From an uncultured Haemophilus sp. (GTDB taxonomy: Bacteria; Pseudomonadota; Gammaproteobacteria; Enterobacterales; Pasteurellaceae), in assembly GCF_905207935.1 (NCBI RefSeq), contig NZ_CAJLNI010000086.1:1-8211 (forward strand): a stretch of DNA of 8,211 bases, in the 5' to 3' direction. The notes beneath the pieces were generated by a model, which saw only the letters and a list, made by a program, of their open reading frames with translations, searched no databases and had not been told where the DNA came from. This document shows positions 1 to 5,847 of the stretch, one piece after another (positions within the stretch are counted from its first letter, which is position 1; each line of letters starts with the position of its first letter). The position numbers and the translations under genes were made by a program.

Positions 1-242
1 GTGCCATCTTGTTCTACGCTTAATAGTGTGTAACCGTGGTTTTTAGTATCAACAGGAATGTTGTTGATAGATTGAGCACAGTCACTTAATAGCTCTAAAA
101 TTTCGCCTTTTTGTAATTGTGGCATGGTTTCGAGCATCACGATTGCTGGATACGGGCAAGGCTCACCTAGCGTATCTAACGTGTAATCTGGGGTGATGTC
201 TTTTGGATCTTTATCTAATTTTTGAACAACGGTAAATGCCAT
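1..242 (-). CDS. yedF: YedF, TusA-like sulfurtransferase-family protein linked to selenium metabolism (3' end cut by window edge)
   Basis: Eighty codons are visible; the 3' end lies beyond the left edge. The protein has the TusA/SirA-family signature LDTLGEPCPYP, with the CPxP motif at residues 29-32 and Cys29 as the likely sulfur or selenium carrier. The following stretch (QLQKGEIL, SDCAQSINNIP, NHGYTLL) closely matches E. coli YedF as I remember it, so only about eight residues should be missing. Compared with E. coli YedF there are about 12 extra N-terminal residues (MAFTVVQKLDKD). The chosen ATG has a good Shine-Dalgarno sequence, AGAGGA, seven bases upstream. The gene lies 41 bases downstream of yedE on the same strand, so the two are probably cotranscribed. 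The family is small and cytosolic. In genomes it pairs with YedE and is annotated as selenium-associated, but its biochemical role is not firmly established. A general sulfur-transfer role is the alternative. Confidence 0.9.
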   Translation of the reverse strand, partial: MAFTVVQKLDKDPKDITPDYTLDTLGEPCPYPAIVMLETMPQLQKGEILELLSDCAQSINNIPVDTKNHGYTLLSVEQDG

Positions 243-283
243 AATAATGTCCTCTTTTTTTGAATGAATTCGTTAATATTTAA

Positions 284-1507
284 TTAGCAACCACAAGCTT
301 GTGGATTTGCTGCCGCAATTTTTGCTTTGGCTTTTTTCAAGAAGTGGCGTTCCCACCAAACGACAGCGATTAAGCAGAGAATAAGCAAGCCGTAATTCAC
401 TAATAAACCGCCAACTGGGCCAAAGGATTTCAATAAGTTAAGTTTTTCGTAATCTAACGCAAGTACAGGCGCAAGATCGTCCCATGCGTAGGCTAAATAG
501 GTTGAACCAACAACATTACCCACGCCTACCCACATAAAGTGAACTTGACCTTCCATTGAACGGTACATCCAGCCGGTTTCACACCCGCCAGCTAACACAA
601 TACCGAAACCAAATAATAAACCACCGATAATTGCATTTGGACCCGCCCACATGATTTTGGCTGGTACGCCTAATTGAATGTAGCTGAATACGCCAAGCGT
701 ACCCACGATAATACCGAAGATGATGGCTTTTGCCATATAAGCACGACCCGTTACCCATAAATCACGGAAAGCGGAAGTAAAGCAGATTTGAGCACGTTCA
801 ATTAATAAGCCGAAAGCTAAACCACAAAGCATCGCGAAACCGAGTTTGATAGAGCTTGTCATCACATAAAGTGAAGCGATTAGGTAAGCAAAAAAGACGG
901 CCATACCAATCCAAAAACGACGATTTGCTTGTTTCGGATCGGTTTCTTGTAATTTTGCTGCGCCTTTTTTCAATTCTAATTTCACGCGAAACATCGGAAG
1001 TAAGGTGACTTTTACCCCTGCATAAGTACCAATGGCAGTGGCAATAGTGAAGAACCAAGCGTGAACCGAAAATTGTGGAATACCGGTGAAGAGAGAGGCG
1101 AGGTTACAGCCCATTGCTAGACGTGCACCAAAACCGGCTAATGCACCACCAATGAGGGCTTGAACAATACGACGTTTGTGTGGTTGATTACGCCATTTTA
1201 CGTTGTTTGCCCAAAGTGCGGCAGAAATACATCCCGCGAACATACCTAAAATCATCACGCCATCAATACGGGTGAAGATCGTGCCTTGCATGCCGATAAT
1301 TTTATAATAGCTCCAGTCGGATATATCCACGCCTAGCGCTTGCAAAGCATGTCCACCCCAACGGGTAAATTCTCCAGTAACCGCCCAATAAGTGCCAGTT
1401 ACCCCAAAGTAATAAGCTGAAATAAGCCCCGCAGCAATAACTGCCGCGACAGGATTCCAGTATTTGATCAGATAATTTTGTTTGAATTGCTGCAAAATCT
1501 CTTTCAT
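284..1507 (-). CDS. yedE: YedE, YeeE/YedE-family inner-membrane protein, putative selenium (or sulfur-compound) transporter
   Basis: A 407-residue polytopic membrane protein, close to the roughly 400 residues of E. coli YedE. It has many hydrophobic segments and the family's Cys-containing motifs: GARLAMGCNLAS (Cys134), ERAQICFTSAFRDL (Cys242) and LAGGCETGWMYR (Cys309). In the related thiosulfate importer YeeE/TsuA, conserved cysteines line the transport path, so these are candidate substrate-relay residues. The YedE branch is usually annotated as a selenium transporter because it co-occurs with yedF and Sec or selenouridine genes; the substrate here is inference. I start at MKEILQQFKQ (ATG at 1507) because it aligns with E. 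coli YedE and has AAGGA 11 bases upstream. A longer reading frame reaches 1645, but its extra 46 codons contain an uptake signal and show no family similarity. The C-terminus ends in Cys-Gly-Cys, which I do not recall from E. coli YedE. It probably forms an operon with yedF. Confidence 0.88.
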   Translation of the reverse strand: MKEILQQFKQNYLIKYWNPVAAVIAAGLISAYYFGVTGTYWAVTGEFTRWGGHALQALGVDISDWSYYKIIGMQGTIFTRIDGVMILGMFAGCISAALWANNVKWRNQPHKRRIVQALIGGALAGFGARLAMGCNLASLFTGIPQFSVHAWFFTIATAIGTYAGVKVTLLPMFRVKLELKKGAAKLQETDPKQANRRFWIGMAVFFAYLIASLYVMTSSIKLGFAMLCGLAFGLLIERAQICFTSAFRDLWVTGRAYMAKAIIFGIIVGTLGVFSYIQLGVPAKIMWAGPNAIIGGLLFGFGIVLAGGCETGWMYRSMEGQVHFMWVGVGNVVGSTYLAYAWDDLAPVLALDYEKLNLLKSFGPVGGLLVNYGLLILCLIAVVWWERHFLKKAKAKIAAANPQACGC

Positions 1508-1543
1508 TAGTGAATAAATCCTTAAATTGAAATGATGATTTGC

Positions 1544-1552
1544 AAGTGCGGT
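1544..1552 (+). repeat. DNA uptake signal sequence (USS)
   Basis: Exact AAGTGCGGT core followed by ATAAAA and a second A/T-rich block (GATTTTT), matching the extended Haemophilus uptake-signal pattern. It sits in the untranslated leader of yedE, which supports starting yedE downstream of it. Confidence 0.93.
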
Positions 1553-1635
1553 ATAAAATGAAGAGATTTTTGAAGTGTCTGCCATTTTCCTATACACAAA
1601 ACTTGCGATATAAGACAAATGAATTGTCGAGCAAG

Positions 1636-1664
1636 ATAATAGCATTTGTTTTTTGGCAATGCAC
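1636..1664 (-). promoter_or_regulatory. Candidate extended -10 promoter for yedE-yedF
   Basis: On the minus strand TGCTATTAT (1644-1636) is an extended -10 element with five of six matches to TATAAT. The hexamer 17 bases upstream (GTGCAT) is a poor -35, so recognition would rely on the TG extension. Transcription would begin near 1630 and give a leader of about 120 bases before yedE. Other weak -10-like sites lie closer to the gene, for example TATATC near 1610 with TTGCTC upstream. The exact start is therefore uncertain. Confidence 0.3.
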
Positions 1665-1698
1665 GAGGGGAGGGATAATTATTTGTGGGTAATTTAGG

Positions 1699-1727
1699 AT
1701 TTAGACAGACTTACTGTCTGTCTAAAT
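1699..1727. promoter_or_regulatory. 29-base perfect inverted repeat between moeB and yedE, operator-like or hairpin
   Basis: The arms ATTTAGACAGAC (1699-1710) and GTCTGTCTAAAT (1716-1727) pair over 12 bp around the loop TTACT. It starts 14 bases past the moeB stop codon and about 190 bases upstream of yedE. As RNA it would form a stable hairpin that could protect or end the moeAB transcript. Neither strand has a run of T directly after it, so it is not a standard intrinsic terminator. As DNA, the symmetric AGAC/GTCT half-sites resemble operators bound by dimeric repressors such as the TetR family, and yedEF would be the obvious target. The choice between the two roles cannot be made from the sequence. 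Confidence 0.6.
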
Positions 1728-1740
1728 ATTGATAGAAAAG

Positions 1741-2463
1741 TTAAACAGGCAATTTCATTTCTCGTACACGCATGGTTAATCCATCGATTAACAATAAGCG
1801 TCCACATAAATTTGAACCGATTTTTAACCGCACTTTGATGGCTTCTAAGGCTTGAATAGAGCCAACAATCCCCACGATTGGCGCCAGTACGCCAGCTTCT
1901 ACACAGCTTAAAACGTTTTGTCCAAAGAGTTGGCTAAGTTGGCGATAGGTTGGGGTATTGGGTTCATAAGTAAAGACGGAAACCTGTCCTTCTAAACGGA
2001 TCGCAGCACCAGAAACAAGCGGGATCTTCGCTTGTTCGCACCCACGATCGAGCGCATTACGAATATCCACGTTATCGGTACAATCTAATATCACATCAAA
2101 GTGCGGTATGATTTCCGCGAGTTTTTCTTCGGAAAGTTGTGCATTGATGGTTTCAATTTCTACGTGTGGATTAATCTGTTGTAACGCAATTTTTGCTGAT
2201 TCCACTTTAGGCATATTTAATCTGCTATCGGTATGTAATACCTGACGTTGCAAATTAGAAAGCGATACCGTGTCAAAATCCAACAAGGTTAAATGACCCA
2301 CGCCAGCCGATGCAAGATATTGACTTGCCGCACAGCCTAAACCACCCAGACCGACAATTAACATTCGGCTGTCTTTCAGCTTTTCTTGTCCGTCAAAATC
2401 AACCGCTTTTAAGATGATTTGGCGGTTATAGCGCAGTTCTTCTTCGTAGCTTAATTCAGCCAT
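1741..2463 (-). CDS. moeB: MoeB, molybdopterin-synthase adenylyltransferase, lacking the zinc-site cysteines
   Basis: A 240-residue E1-like enzyme. The family uses ATP to adenylate the C-terminal glycine of MoaD so that it can be sulfurated for molybdopterin synthesis. Visible features, whose numbering matches E. coli MoeB: RYNRQ with Arg14, the nucleotide loop GLGGLG (39-43), LLDFDTVSLSNLQRQ (60-74), Lys86, DCTDN with Asp130, VSGAAIR (150-156) and SCVEAGV with Cys187. The odd point is the zinc site. E. coli uses Cys172, Cys175, Cys244 and Cys247, but here 172 is Thr and 175 is Gln (PTYRQ), and the protein ends at residue 240. No frameshift is visible and the frame is intact. The start codon overlaps the moeA stop as TAATG, with GGGG upstream as a ribosome binding site. 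A ThiF/HesA-like paralogue is a less likely reading because of the moeA linkage and the close match to MoeB. Confidence 0.93.
   Translation of the reverse strand: MAELSYEEELRYNRQIILKAVDFDGQEKLKDSRMLIVGLGGLGCAASQYLASAGVGHLTLLDFDTVSLSNLQRQVLHTDSRLNMPKVESAKIALQQINPHVEIETINAQLSEEKLAEIIPHFDVILDCTDNVDIRNALDRGCEQAKIPLVSGAAIRLEGQVSVFTYEPNTPTYRQLSQLFGQNVLSCVEAGVLAPIVGIVGSIQALEAIKVRLKIGSNLCGRLLLIDGLTMRVREMKLPV
1827..1835 (-). repeat. DNA uptake signal sequence (USS) inside moeB
   Basis: ACCGCACTT on the plus strand is the exact USS core on the minus strand, followed there by TTAAAAAT and a second A/T-rich block. It lies in frame in the MoeB C-terminal part and encodes Lys-Val-Arg-Leu. Confidence 0.92.
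2099..2107 (+). repeat. DNA uptake signal sequence (USS) inside moeB
   Basis: Exact AAGTGCGGT core followed by ATGATTT and, one helical turn on, GTTTTT. In moeB it codes for Pro-His-Phe in the IIPHFDVI segment. Confidence 0.92.
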
Positions 2464-3680
2464 TATTGCCCCAATAGGTGATTAAACGGTTCAATGGTGA
2501 CGATTTCGCCTGCAGTCACATTGCCGCGATCTTTTTCGAGGCGAATAAAACAGTTACTTTTCACAAAAGAGCTGAATAAATGCGAGCCTTGGAAACCCAC
2601 TGGATGCACTTCAAGTTGACCATTTTCATTAATTTGATAGAAACCACGTTGGAAATCTAAACGGCCAGGCGCTTTTTTCAAATTAGTTTGGGCAATCGCT
2701 TGAAAGTGCGGTTGTTTTTTCGGGTGTTTTTTACCGCTTAATTTAGCGATAGCCGGTTGAACCAATTGATAGAATGTCACTAATGCAGAGACCGGATTGC
2801 CGGGTAAACCGCAGAACCAAGCATTTTCTAATTTACCAAATGCAAATGGTTTGCCGGGTTTCATCGCAATTTTCCAGAAATTCACCTGACCGACTTTTTC
2901 TAACACAGTTTTCGTGAAGTCAGCTTCACCCACTGAAACGCCACCGCTTGTGATAACCAGATCTGCTTGCGCTTGTGCTTTCACAAAAGCCGCTTCAAAT
3001 TCCGCTTGGTTATCCGGCAGAATACCGAAATCAAGTACGTCACAATTTAATTTTTCTAGCATTAATTTCACGGTGAAACGGTTGGTGTCGTAAATTTGTC
3101 CCGCTTGTAACGGTTGGCCGACAGGGACTAATTCGTCACCGGTTGAAAGTACGGCCACTTTTAAGCGAGGATAAGCTTTGACTTCAGCAATACCTAATGA
3201 CGCGAGTAAAGGTAAAGAAACGACATTTAACTCATCGCCTTGATGTAAGACCACATCACCTTTTTTCACATCTTCACCAATACGGCGAATATTCTGATTG
3301 GCTTTAGGTAATGCCGCAAAGGTAACTGTACCATCTTCATTGACGGTGACCTCTTCTTGCATAACCACCGCATCGGCACCTTCAGGAATCATCGCACCCG
3401 TCATAATTCTGACCGCACTTTGTGCTACCCATTCCCCTTGAAATGGATTACCCGCAAAGGATTTTCCTGCGACAGAAAGCGTCATGGATTGCTGTAAATC
3501 GGCTAAACGAACTGCATAGCCATCCATCGCGGAGTTATCAAAAGAAGGCACGTTAATCGGAGAAATCACATCTTCCGCACAGACACGATCAGCGGCTTCA
3601 GTTAAAGCCAGTGTTTCAGTTTTTGTTGGGAAGGGAAGTTGGTTGAGCATTTGCGCCAAGGCATCTTCAAGTGGCAACAT
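2463..3680 (-). CDS. moeA: MoeA, molybdopterin molybdenumtransferase
   Basis: A 405-residue protein (E. coli MoeA is 411) that inserts molybdenum into adenylylated molybdopterin, the last step of basic molybdenum cofactor synthesis in the cytosol. Motifs in order: PSFDNSAMDGYAVR (45-58), RIMTGAMIPEGADAVVMQEE (91-110), STGDEL (179-184), IYDTNR (206-211), TSGGVSVGEADF (244-255), MKPGKPFAFG (273-282) and LPGNPVSAL (292-300). These are the MoeA domain III substrate-site signatures; a C-terminal domain IV follows from about residue 325. I start at MLPLEDALAQ (ATG at 3680), which has AAAGGA six bases upstream. A longer frame up to 3737 adds 19 unlikely residues that overlap the promoter region. moeB follows with a TAATG overlap, so the two are probably translationally coupled. 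The gene diverges from folE. Confidence 0.96.
   Translation of the reverse strand: MLPLEDALAQMLNQLPFPTKTETLALTEAADRVCAEDVISPINVPSFDNSAMDGYAVRLADLQQSMTLSVAGKSFAGNPFQGEWVAQSAVRIMTGAMIPEGADAVVMQEEVTVNEDGTVTFAALPKANQNIRRIGEDVKKGDVVLHQGDELNVVSLPLLASLGIAEVKAYPRLKVAVLSTGDELVPVGQPLQAGQIYDTNRFTVKLMLEKLNCDVLDFGILPDNQAEFEAAFVKAQAQADLVITSGGVSVGEADFTKTVLEKVGQVNFWKIAMKPGKPFAFGKLENAWFCGLPGNPVSALVTFYQLVQPAIAKLSGKKHPKKQPHFQAIAQTNLKKAPGRLDFQRGFYQINENGQLEVHPVGFQGSHLFSSFVKSNCFIRLEKDRGNVTAGEIVTIEPFNHLLGQ
2704..2712 (+). repeat. DNA uptake signal sequence (USS) inside moeA
   Basis: Exact AAGTGCGGT core followed by TTGTTTTTT and a further TTTTTT block, a good extended USS. It encodes Pro-His-Phe in the QPHFQAIAQ segment near the MoeA C-terminal domain. 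Confidence 0.92.
3412..3420 (-). repeat. DNA uptake signal sequence (USS) inside moeA
   Basis: ACCGCACTT on the plus strand. The minus-strand core is followed by CAGAATTA, a weaker flank than the other copies because it lies over the conserved SAVRIMTGA coding segment of MoeA. Confidence 0.85.
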
Positions 3681-3718
3681 AATCAATCCTTTGGGTTGAG
3701 CGAAATAAAAGTGGATAT

Positions 3719-3724
3719 ATTGTA
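3719..3724 (-). promoter_or_regulatory. Candidate -10 element for moeA-moeB
   Basis: TACAAT on the minus strand (five of six matches to TATAAT), placed to start transcription near 3712 and give a leader of about 32 bases before moeA. No good -35 hexamer lies 16-18 bases upstream (TTCCTT at 17), so the call is weak. An activator could compensate, but I see no recognisable binding site. Confidence 0.35.
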
Positions 3725-3775
3725 GCCCGAAATACAATATGAAGGAAATTAATAAATTAGGGTGATTTTTCGCAT

Positions 3776-3804
3776 TTTACGAATAATTCATCTTTTGCTA
3801 AAAT
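3776..3804 (+). promoter_or_regulatory. Candidate sigma70 promoter for folE
   Basis: TTTACG (3776-3781, four of six matches to TTGACA), a 17-base spacer, then TAAAAT (3799-3804, five of six matches to TATAAT) preceded by TGC as an extended -10. Transcription would start near 3811, about 25 bases before the folE start codon. This is the best-looking promoter in the window. Confidence 0.55.
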
Positions 3805-3835
3805 GCCGCATTATTTTTTTATAAATGGAAAGTGA

Positions 3836-4492
3836 ATGAACGCGATTTCACCTGATGCGGAAAGTGTCCGCCGCGCCTTGGTAGCCAAAGGCATCGAAAC
3901 ACCAATGATTGATCCGACTCAATGTAAAGATGAGCGCCGTGCGGCGATTGCTTCGCATATGCGTGAAGTGATGAAATTGATTGGGTTAGATCTGCGTGAT
4001 GATAGCCTAGAAGAAACACCAAATCGTTTAGCCAAAATGTTTATTGATGAAATTTTCAGTGGAATGGATTATGCCAATTTCCCGAAAATGACGAAAATCA
4101 AAAACCAAATGAAAGTGAGCGAAATGGTGCAAGTGAATGACATCACCTTAACCAGTACTTGTGAGCATCATTTTGTGACAATTGATGGCAATGTTGCTGT
4201 GGCATATTATCCCAAAGATTGGGTGATTGGCTTGTCTAAAATCAATCGCATTGTTGCGTTTTTTGCGCAGCGTCCGCAAGTGCAAGAGCGTTTAACCGAA
4301 CAGCTTTTAACGGCATTTCAAACCATTTTAGAAACCGATGATGTGGCAGTTTATGTGAAAGCGACACATTTCTGTGTGAAAGCTCGCGGGGTAAAAGATA
4401 CCCACAGTTATACTGTGACATCAGCCTATGGCGGAGTCTTTTTAGAAGATCGCGAAACTCGAAAAGAATTTTTATCTTCCATTCAGAAGTAA
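3836..4492 (+). CDS. folE: GTP cyclohydrolase I (FolE)
   Basis: A 218-residue cytosolic enzyme of typical bacterial length. It converts GTP to 7,8-dihydroneopterin triphosphate plus formate, the first step of tetrahydrofolate synthesis. The zinc ligands are visible in TSTCEHHFVTIDG (Cys109, His112) and ATHFCVKARGV (Cys180), matching E. coli Cys110, His113 and Cys181. Other family segments are EETPNRLAKMF (59-69), the GLSKINRIVAFFAQRPQVQERLT stretch (132-154) and the SYTVTSAYGGVF C-terminal segment. The start codon follows GGAAAG and agrees with the family N-terminus. The gene has its own promoter and a strong terminator directly after the stop codon, so it is probably monocistronic. It diverges from moeA. 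FolE products are not precursors of molybdenum cofactor, which uses MoaA instead, so the adjacency is not an obvious pathway link. Confidence 0.97.
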   Translation: MNAISPDAESVRRALVAKGIETPMIDPTQCKDERRAAIASHMREVMKLIGLDLRDDSLEETPNRLAKMFIDEIFSGMDYANFPKMTKIKNQMKVSEMVQVNDITLTSTCEHHFVTIDGNVAVAYYPKDWVIGLSKINRIVAFFAQRPQVQERLTEQLLTAFQTILETDDVAVYVKATHFCVKARGVKDTHSYTVTSAYGGVFLEDRETRKEFLSSIQK

Positions 4493-4499
4493 TGAGCAG

Positions 4500-4528
4500 A
4501 AGCACCGAATACTCGGTGCTTTTTGTTT
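4500..4528 (+). terminator. Intrinsic terminator of folE
   Basis: A 9-bp stem, AAGCACCGA (4500-4508) and TCGGTGCTT (4513-4521), with loop ATAC, followed by TTTGTTT. It begins eight bases after the folE stop codon. The opposite strand has no T run after the hairpin, so it acts in one direction only. Confidence 0.93.
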
Positions 4529-4555
4529 ATTAATTGTACGGATATAAGTTAAAAT
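4527..4555 (+). promoter_or_regulatory. Candidate promoter for the bcr-like exporter
   Basis: TTATTA (4527-4532), a 17-base spacer, then TAAAAT (4550-4555). The -10 has five of six matches but the -35 only three. It lies directly behind the folE terminator and upstream of the exporter's start, so some promoter is expected here. Confidence 0.35.
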
Positions 4556-4590
4556 CAGCCTTTTCATTTTTATTTTTCTTGAGGATTATC

Positions 4591-5766
4591 ATGACGAAAG
4601 CAAATTCAAAACTTTTTCTTGTTTTATTACTCGGTGTCCTTTCAGCCTTTGGTCCGTTTGTGGTGGATCTTTATTTACCTTCTTTGCCACAACTTGCTAC
4701 CTTTTTTGAAACAAGTGCTTCAATGACACAACTTACGCTCACCACTGCCATGATTGGTCTAGCGGTGGGGCAGTTACTTCTCGGGCCTCTTAGTGATAAA
4801 TTTGGGCGAAAAATTCCGCTTATTATTTCATTGGTGATTTATATCATCAGCACGGTCTTAATTGTTTATGCGCCGAATATTGAAGCGATGATTGTCTTGC
4901 GCGTTATTCAAGGGCTTTCTTCGGCAGGGAGTGTGGTCATTTCTCGTGCGGTCGCAACGGATCTTTATCGTGGTCGTGAAATGACTCGTTTCTTTGGTTT
5001 ATTAATGACAATTAACGGACTCGCCCCAATTATTTCACCAATCCTTGGTAGTTTATTGTTGGAATACATCAGTTGGAAAGGTGTATTTGTTTTCCTTGCA
5101 TTGATTGGTGTGATAGTTTTGCTTTTCTGCTTCCGTTTAAAAGAAAGCTTAAGCATCGAAAATCGCTTACAAGGTTCAATATTTTCCACCTTTTTGACGT
5201 TTGGTGTGATTATCAAAAATCGCTTATTTATGAGCTATGTAGGAATTCAAAGTTTCTTGCTTGGTTCCATGTTCGCCTATATTGCGGCTTCGCCATTTAT
5301 TTTTCAAAGTTTCTATGGGTTGAGTGCATTTATCTTTAGTTTATGTTTTGGTGCGAATGGAGCAGCGTTAGTTATTGGGGCAAATGTTGGTGGTAAATTA
5401 GAAAATCGTAAGGCATTGGCTATTGGCGTATTTGCTTTTGTGATTGCTGCACTTTATACCATTGCGGTATTAATTATTCAGCCATACTGGTTATTTGTTG
5501 AAATCGGTTTCTTTGTGATGTTGTTATTAATGGGCATAACTTTCCCGGCTATTTCTTCTTTAGCAATGGAAAGTGAACGCCAATATGCAGGCAGTGCATC
5601 TGCTTTGTTAGGTTTTGCTCCATTCTTTTTAGGTGGTGTGGTTTCACCATTAGTTGGAATCGGCAATATTTTCTATTCAACGGCTTTAGTTATTTTAGCG
5701 TGTGGCTCATTAGCTTTAGCTATCTATTGGGCGATTCGTCATAAAATTCCAGATTCAGCAGAGTAG
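4591..5766 (+). CDS. bcr: Bcr/CflA-family multidrug efflux MFS transporter
   Basis: A 391-residue inner-membrane protein with about 12 predicted hydrophobic helices, close to the 396 residues of E. coli Bcr. The N-terminal helix carries the family segment FGPFVVDLYLPSLP (20-33; DMYLPALP in E. coli). The MFS motif A loop between helices 2 and 3 reads GPLSDKFGRK (65-74). Further family-like segments are RVIQGLSSAGSVVISRAVATDL and NGLAPIISPILGSLL. Bcr proteins export bicyclomycin, sulfonamides or peptides by proton antiport; the substrate here is unknown and the gene symbol denotes family only. I start at MTKANSKLF (ATG at 4591) because GAGG lies six bases upstream. A longer TTG-initiated frame from 4534 would start inside the promoter region. 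The gene is flanked by terminators on both sides and is likely monocistronic. Confidence 0.9.
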   Translation: MTKANSKLFLVLLLGVLSAFGPFVVDLYLPSLPQLATFFETSASMTQLTLTTAMIGLAVGQLLLGPLSDKFGRKIPLIISLVIYIISTVLIVYAPNIEAMIVLRVIQGLSSAGSVVISRAVATDLYRGREMTRFFGLLMTINGLAPIISPILGSLLLEYISWKGVFVFLALIGVIVLLFCFRLKESLSIENRLQGSIFSTFLTFGVIIKNRLFMSYVGIQSFLLGSMFAYIAASPFIFQSFYGLSAFIFSLCFGANGAALVIGANVGGKLENRKALAIGVFAFVIAALYTIAVLIIQPYWLFVEIGFFVMLLLMGITFPAISSLAMESERQYAGSASALLGFAPFFLGGVVSPLVGIGNIFYSTALVILACGSLALAIYWAIRHKIPDSAE

Positions 5767-5770
5767 TGAA

Positions 5771-5779
5771 AAGTGCGGT
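5771..5779 (+). repeat. DNA uptake signal sequence (USS) after bcr
   Basis: Exact AAGTGCGGT core, then CATTTTTT and GGTGTTTT, a full extended USS. It starts five bases past the bcr stop codon and just before the shared terminator. It is a single copy, not an inverted USS pair forming the terminator stem. Confidence 0.93.
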
Positions 5780-5805
5780 CATTTTTTACGGTGTTTTAAA
5801 AAAGA

Positions 5806-5836
5806 AAAAGGCGAACATCCATTTGTTCGCCTTTTG
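5806..5836. terminator. Bidirectional intrinsic terminator shared by bcr and aroA
   Basis: AAAAGGCGAAC (5806-5816) pairs with GTTCGCCTTTT (5825-5835) around an 8-base loop. T-rich tails follow on both strands: TTTTGTT on plus and, on minus, TTTTT-C-TTTTTT. The convergent genes bcr and aroA end on either side of it. Confidence 0.93.
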
Positions 5837-5847
5837 TTATTTCAGTT

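Noticed and set aside
1214..1222. Eighth uptake signal
   Set aside because: AAGTGCGGC has one mismatch in the core and no A/T-rich run directly after it.
1508..1645. N-terminal extension of yedE starting at 1645 (MLLSCSTIHLS...)
   Set aside because: The extra 46 codons contain an uptake signal, have no ribosome binding site at their start and no family similarity. The ATG at 1507 has AAGGA upstream and aligns with E. coli YedE.
3681..3737. Upstream extension of moeA
   Set aside because: It overlaps the candidate -10 element; the ATG at 3680 follows AAAGGA at six bases.
3825..3839. Five-codon upstream ORF (Met-Glu-Ser-Glu-stop) overlapping the folE start as ATGA
   Set aside because: There is no ribosome binding site before it; its bases form the folE ribosome binding region itself.
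4242..4505. Antisense reading frame across the 3' end of folE
   Set aside because: It lies fully opposite conserved FolE sequence, runs into the terminator and has no ribosome binding site or recognisable protein features.
4534..4590. TTG-initiated extension of the bcr-like gene
   Set aside because: It overlaps the likely promoter, whereas the ATG at 4591 has a good GAGG site and gives the normal family length.
5771..5836. USS pair acting as a terminator, as is common in Haemophilus
   Set aside because: Only one USS core is present; the terminator stem is the separate GGCGAAC/GTTCGCC repeat.
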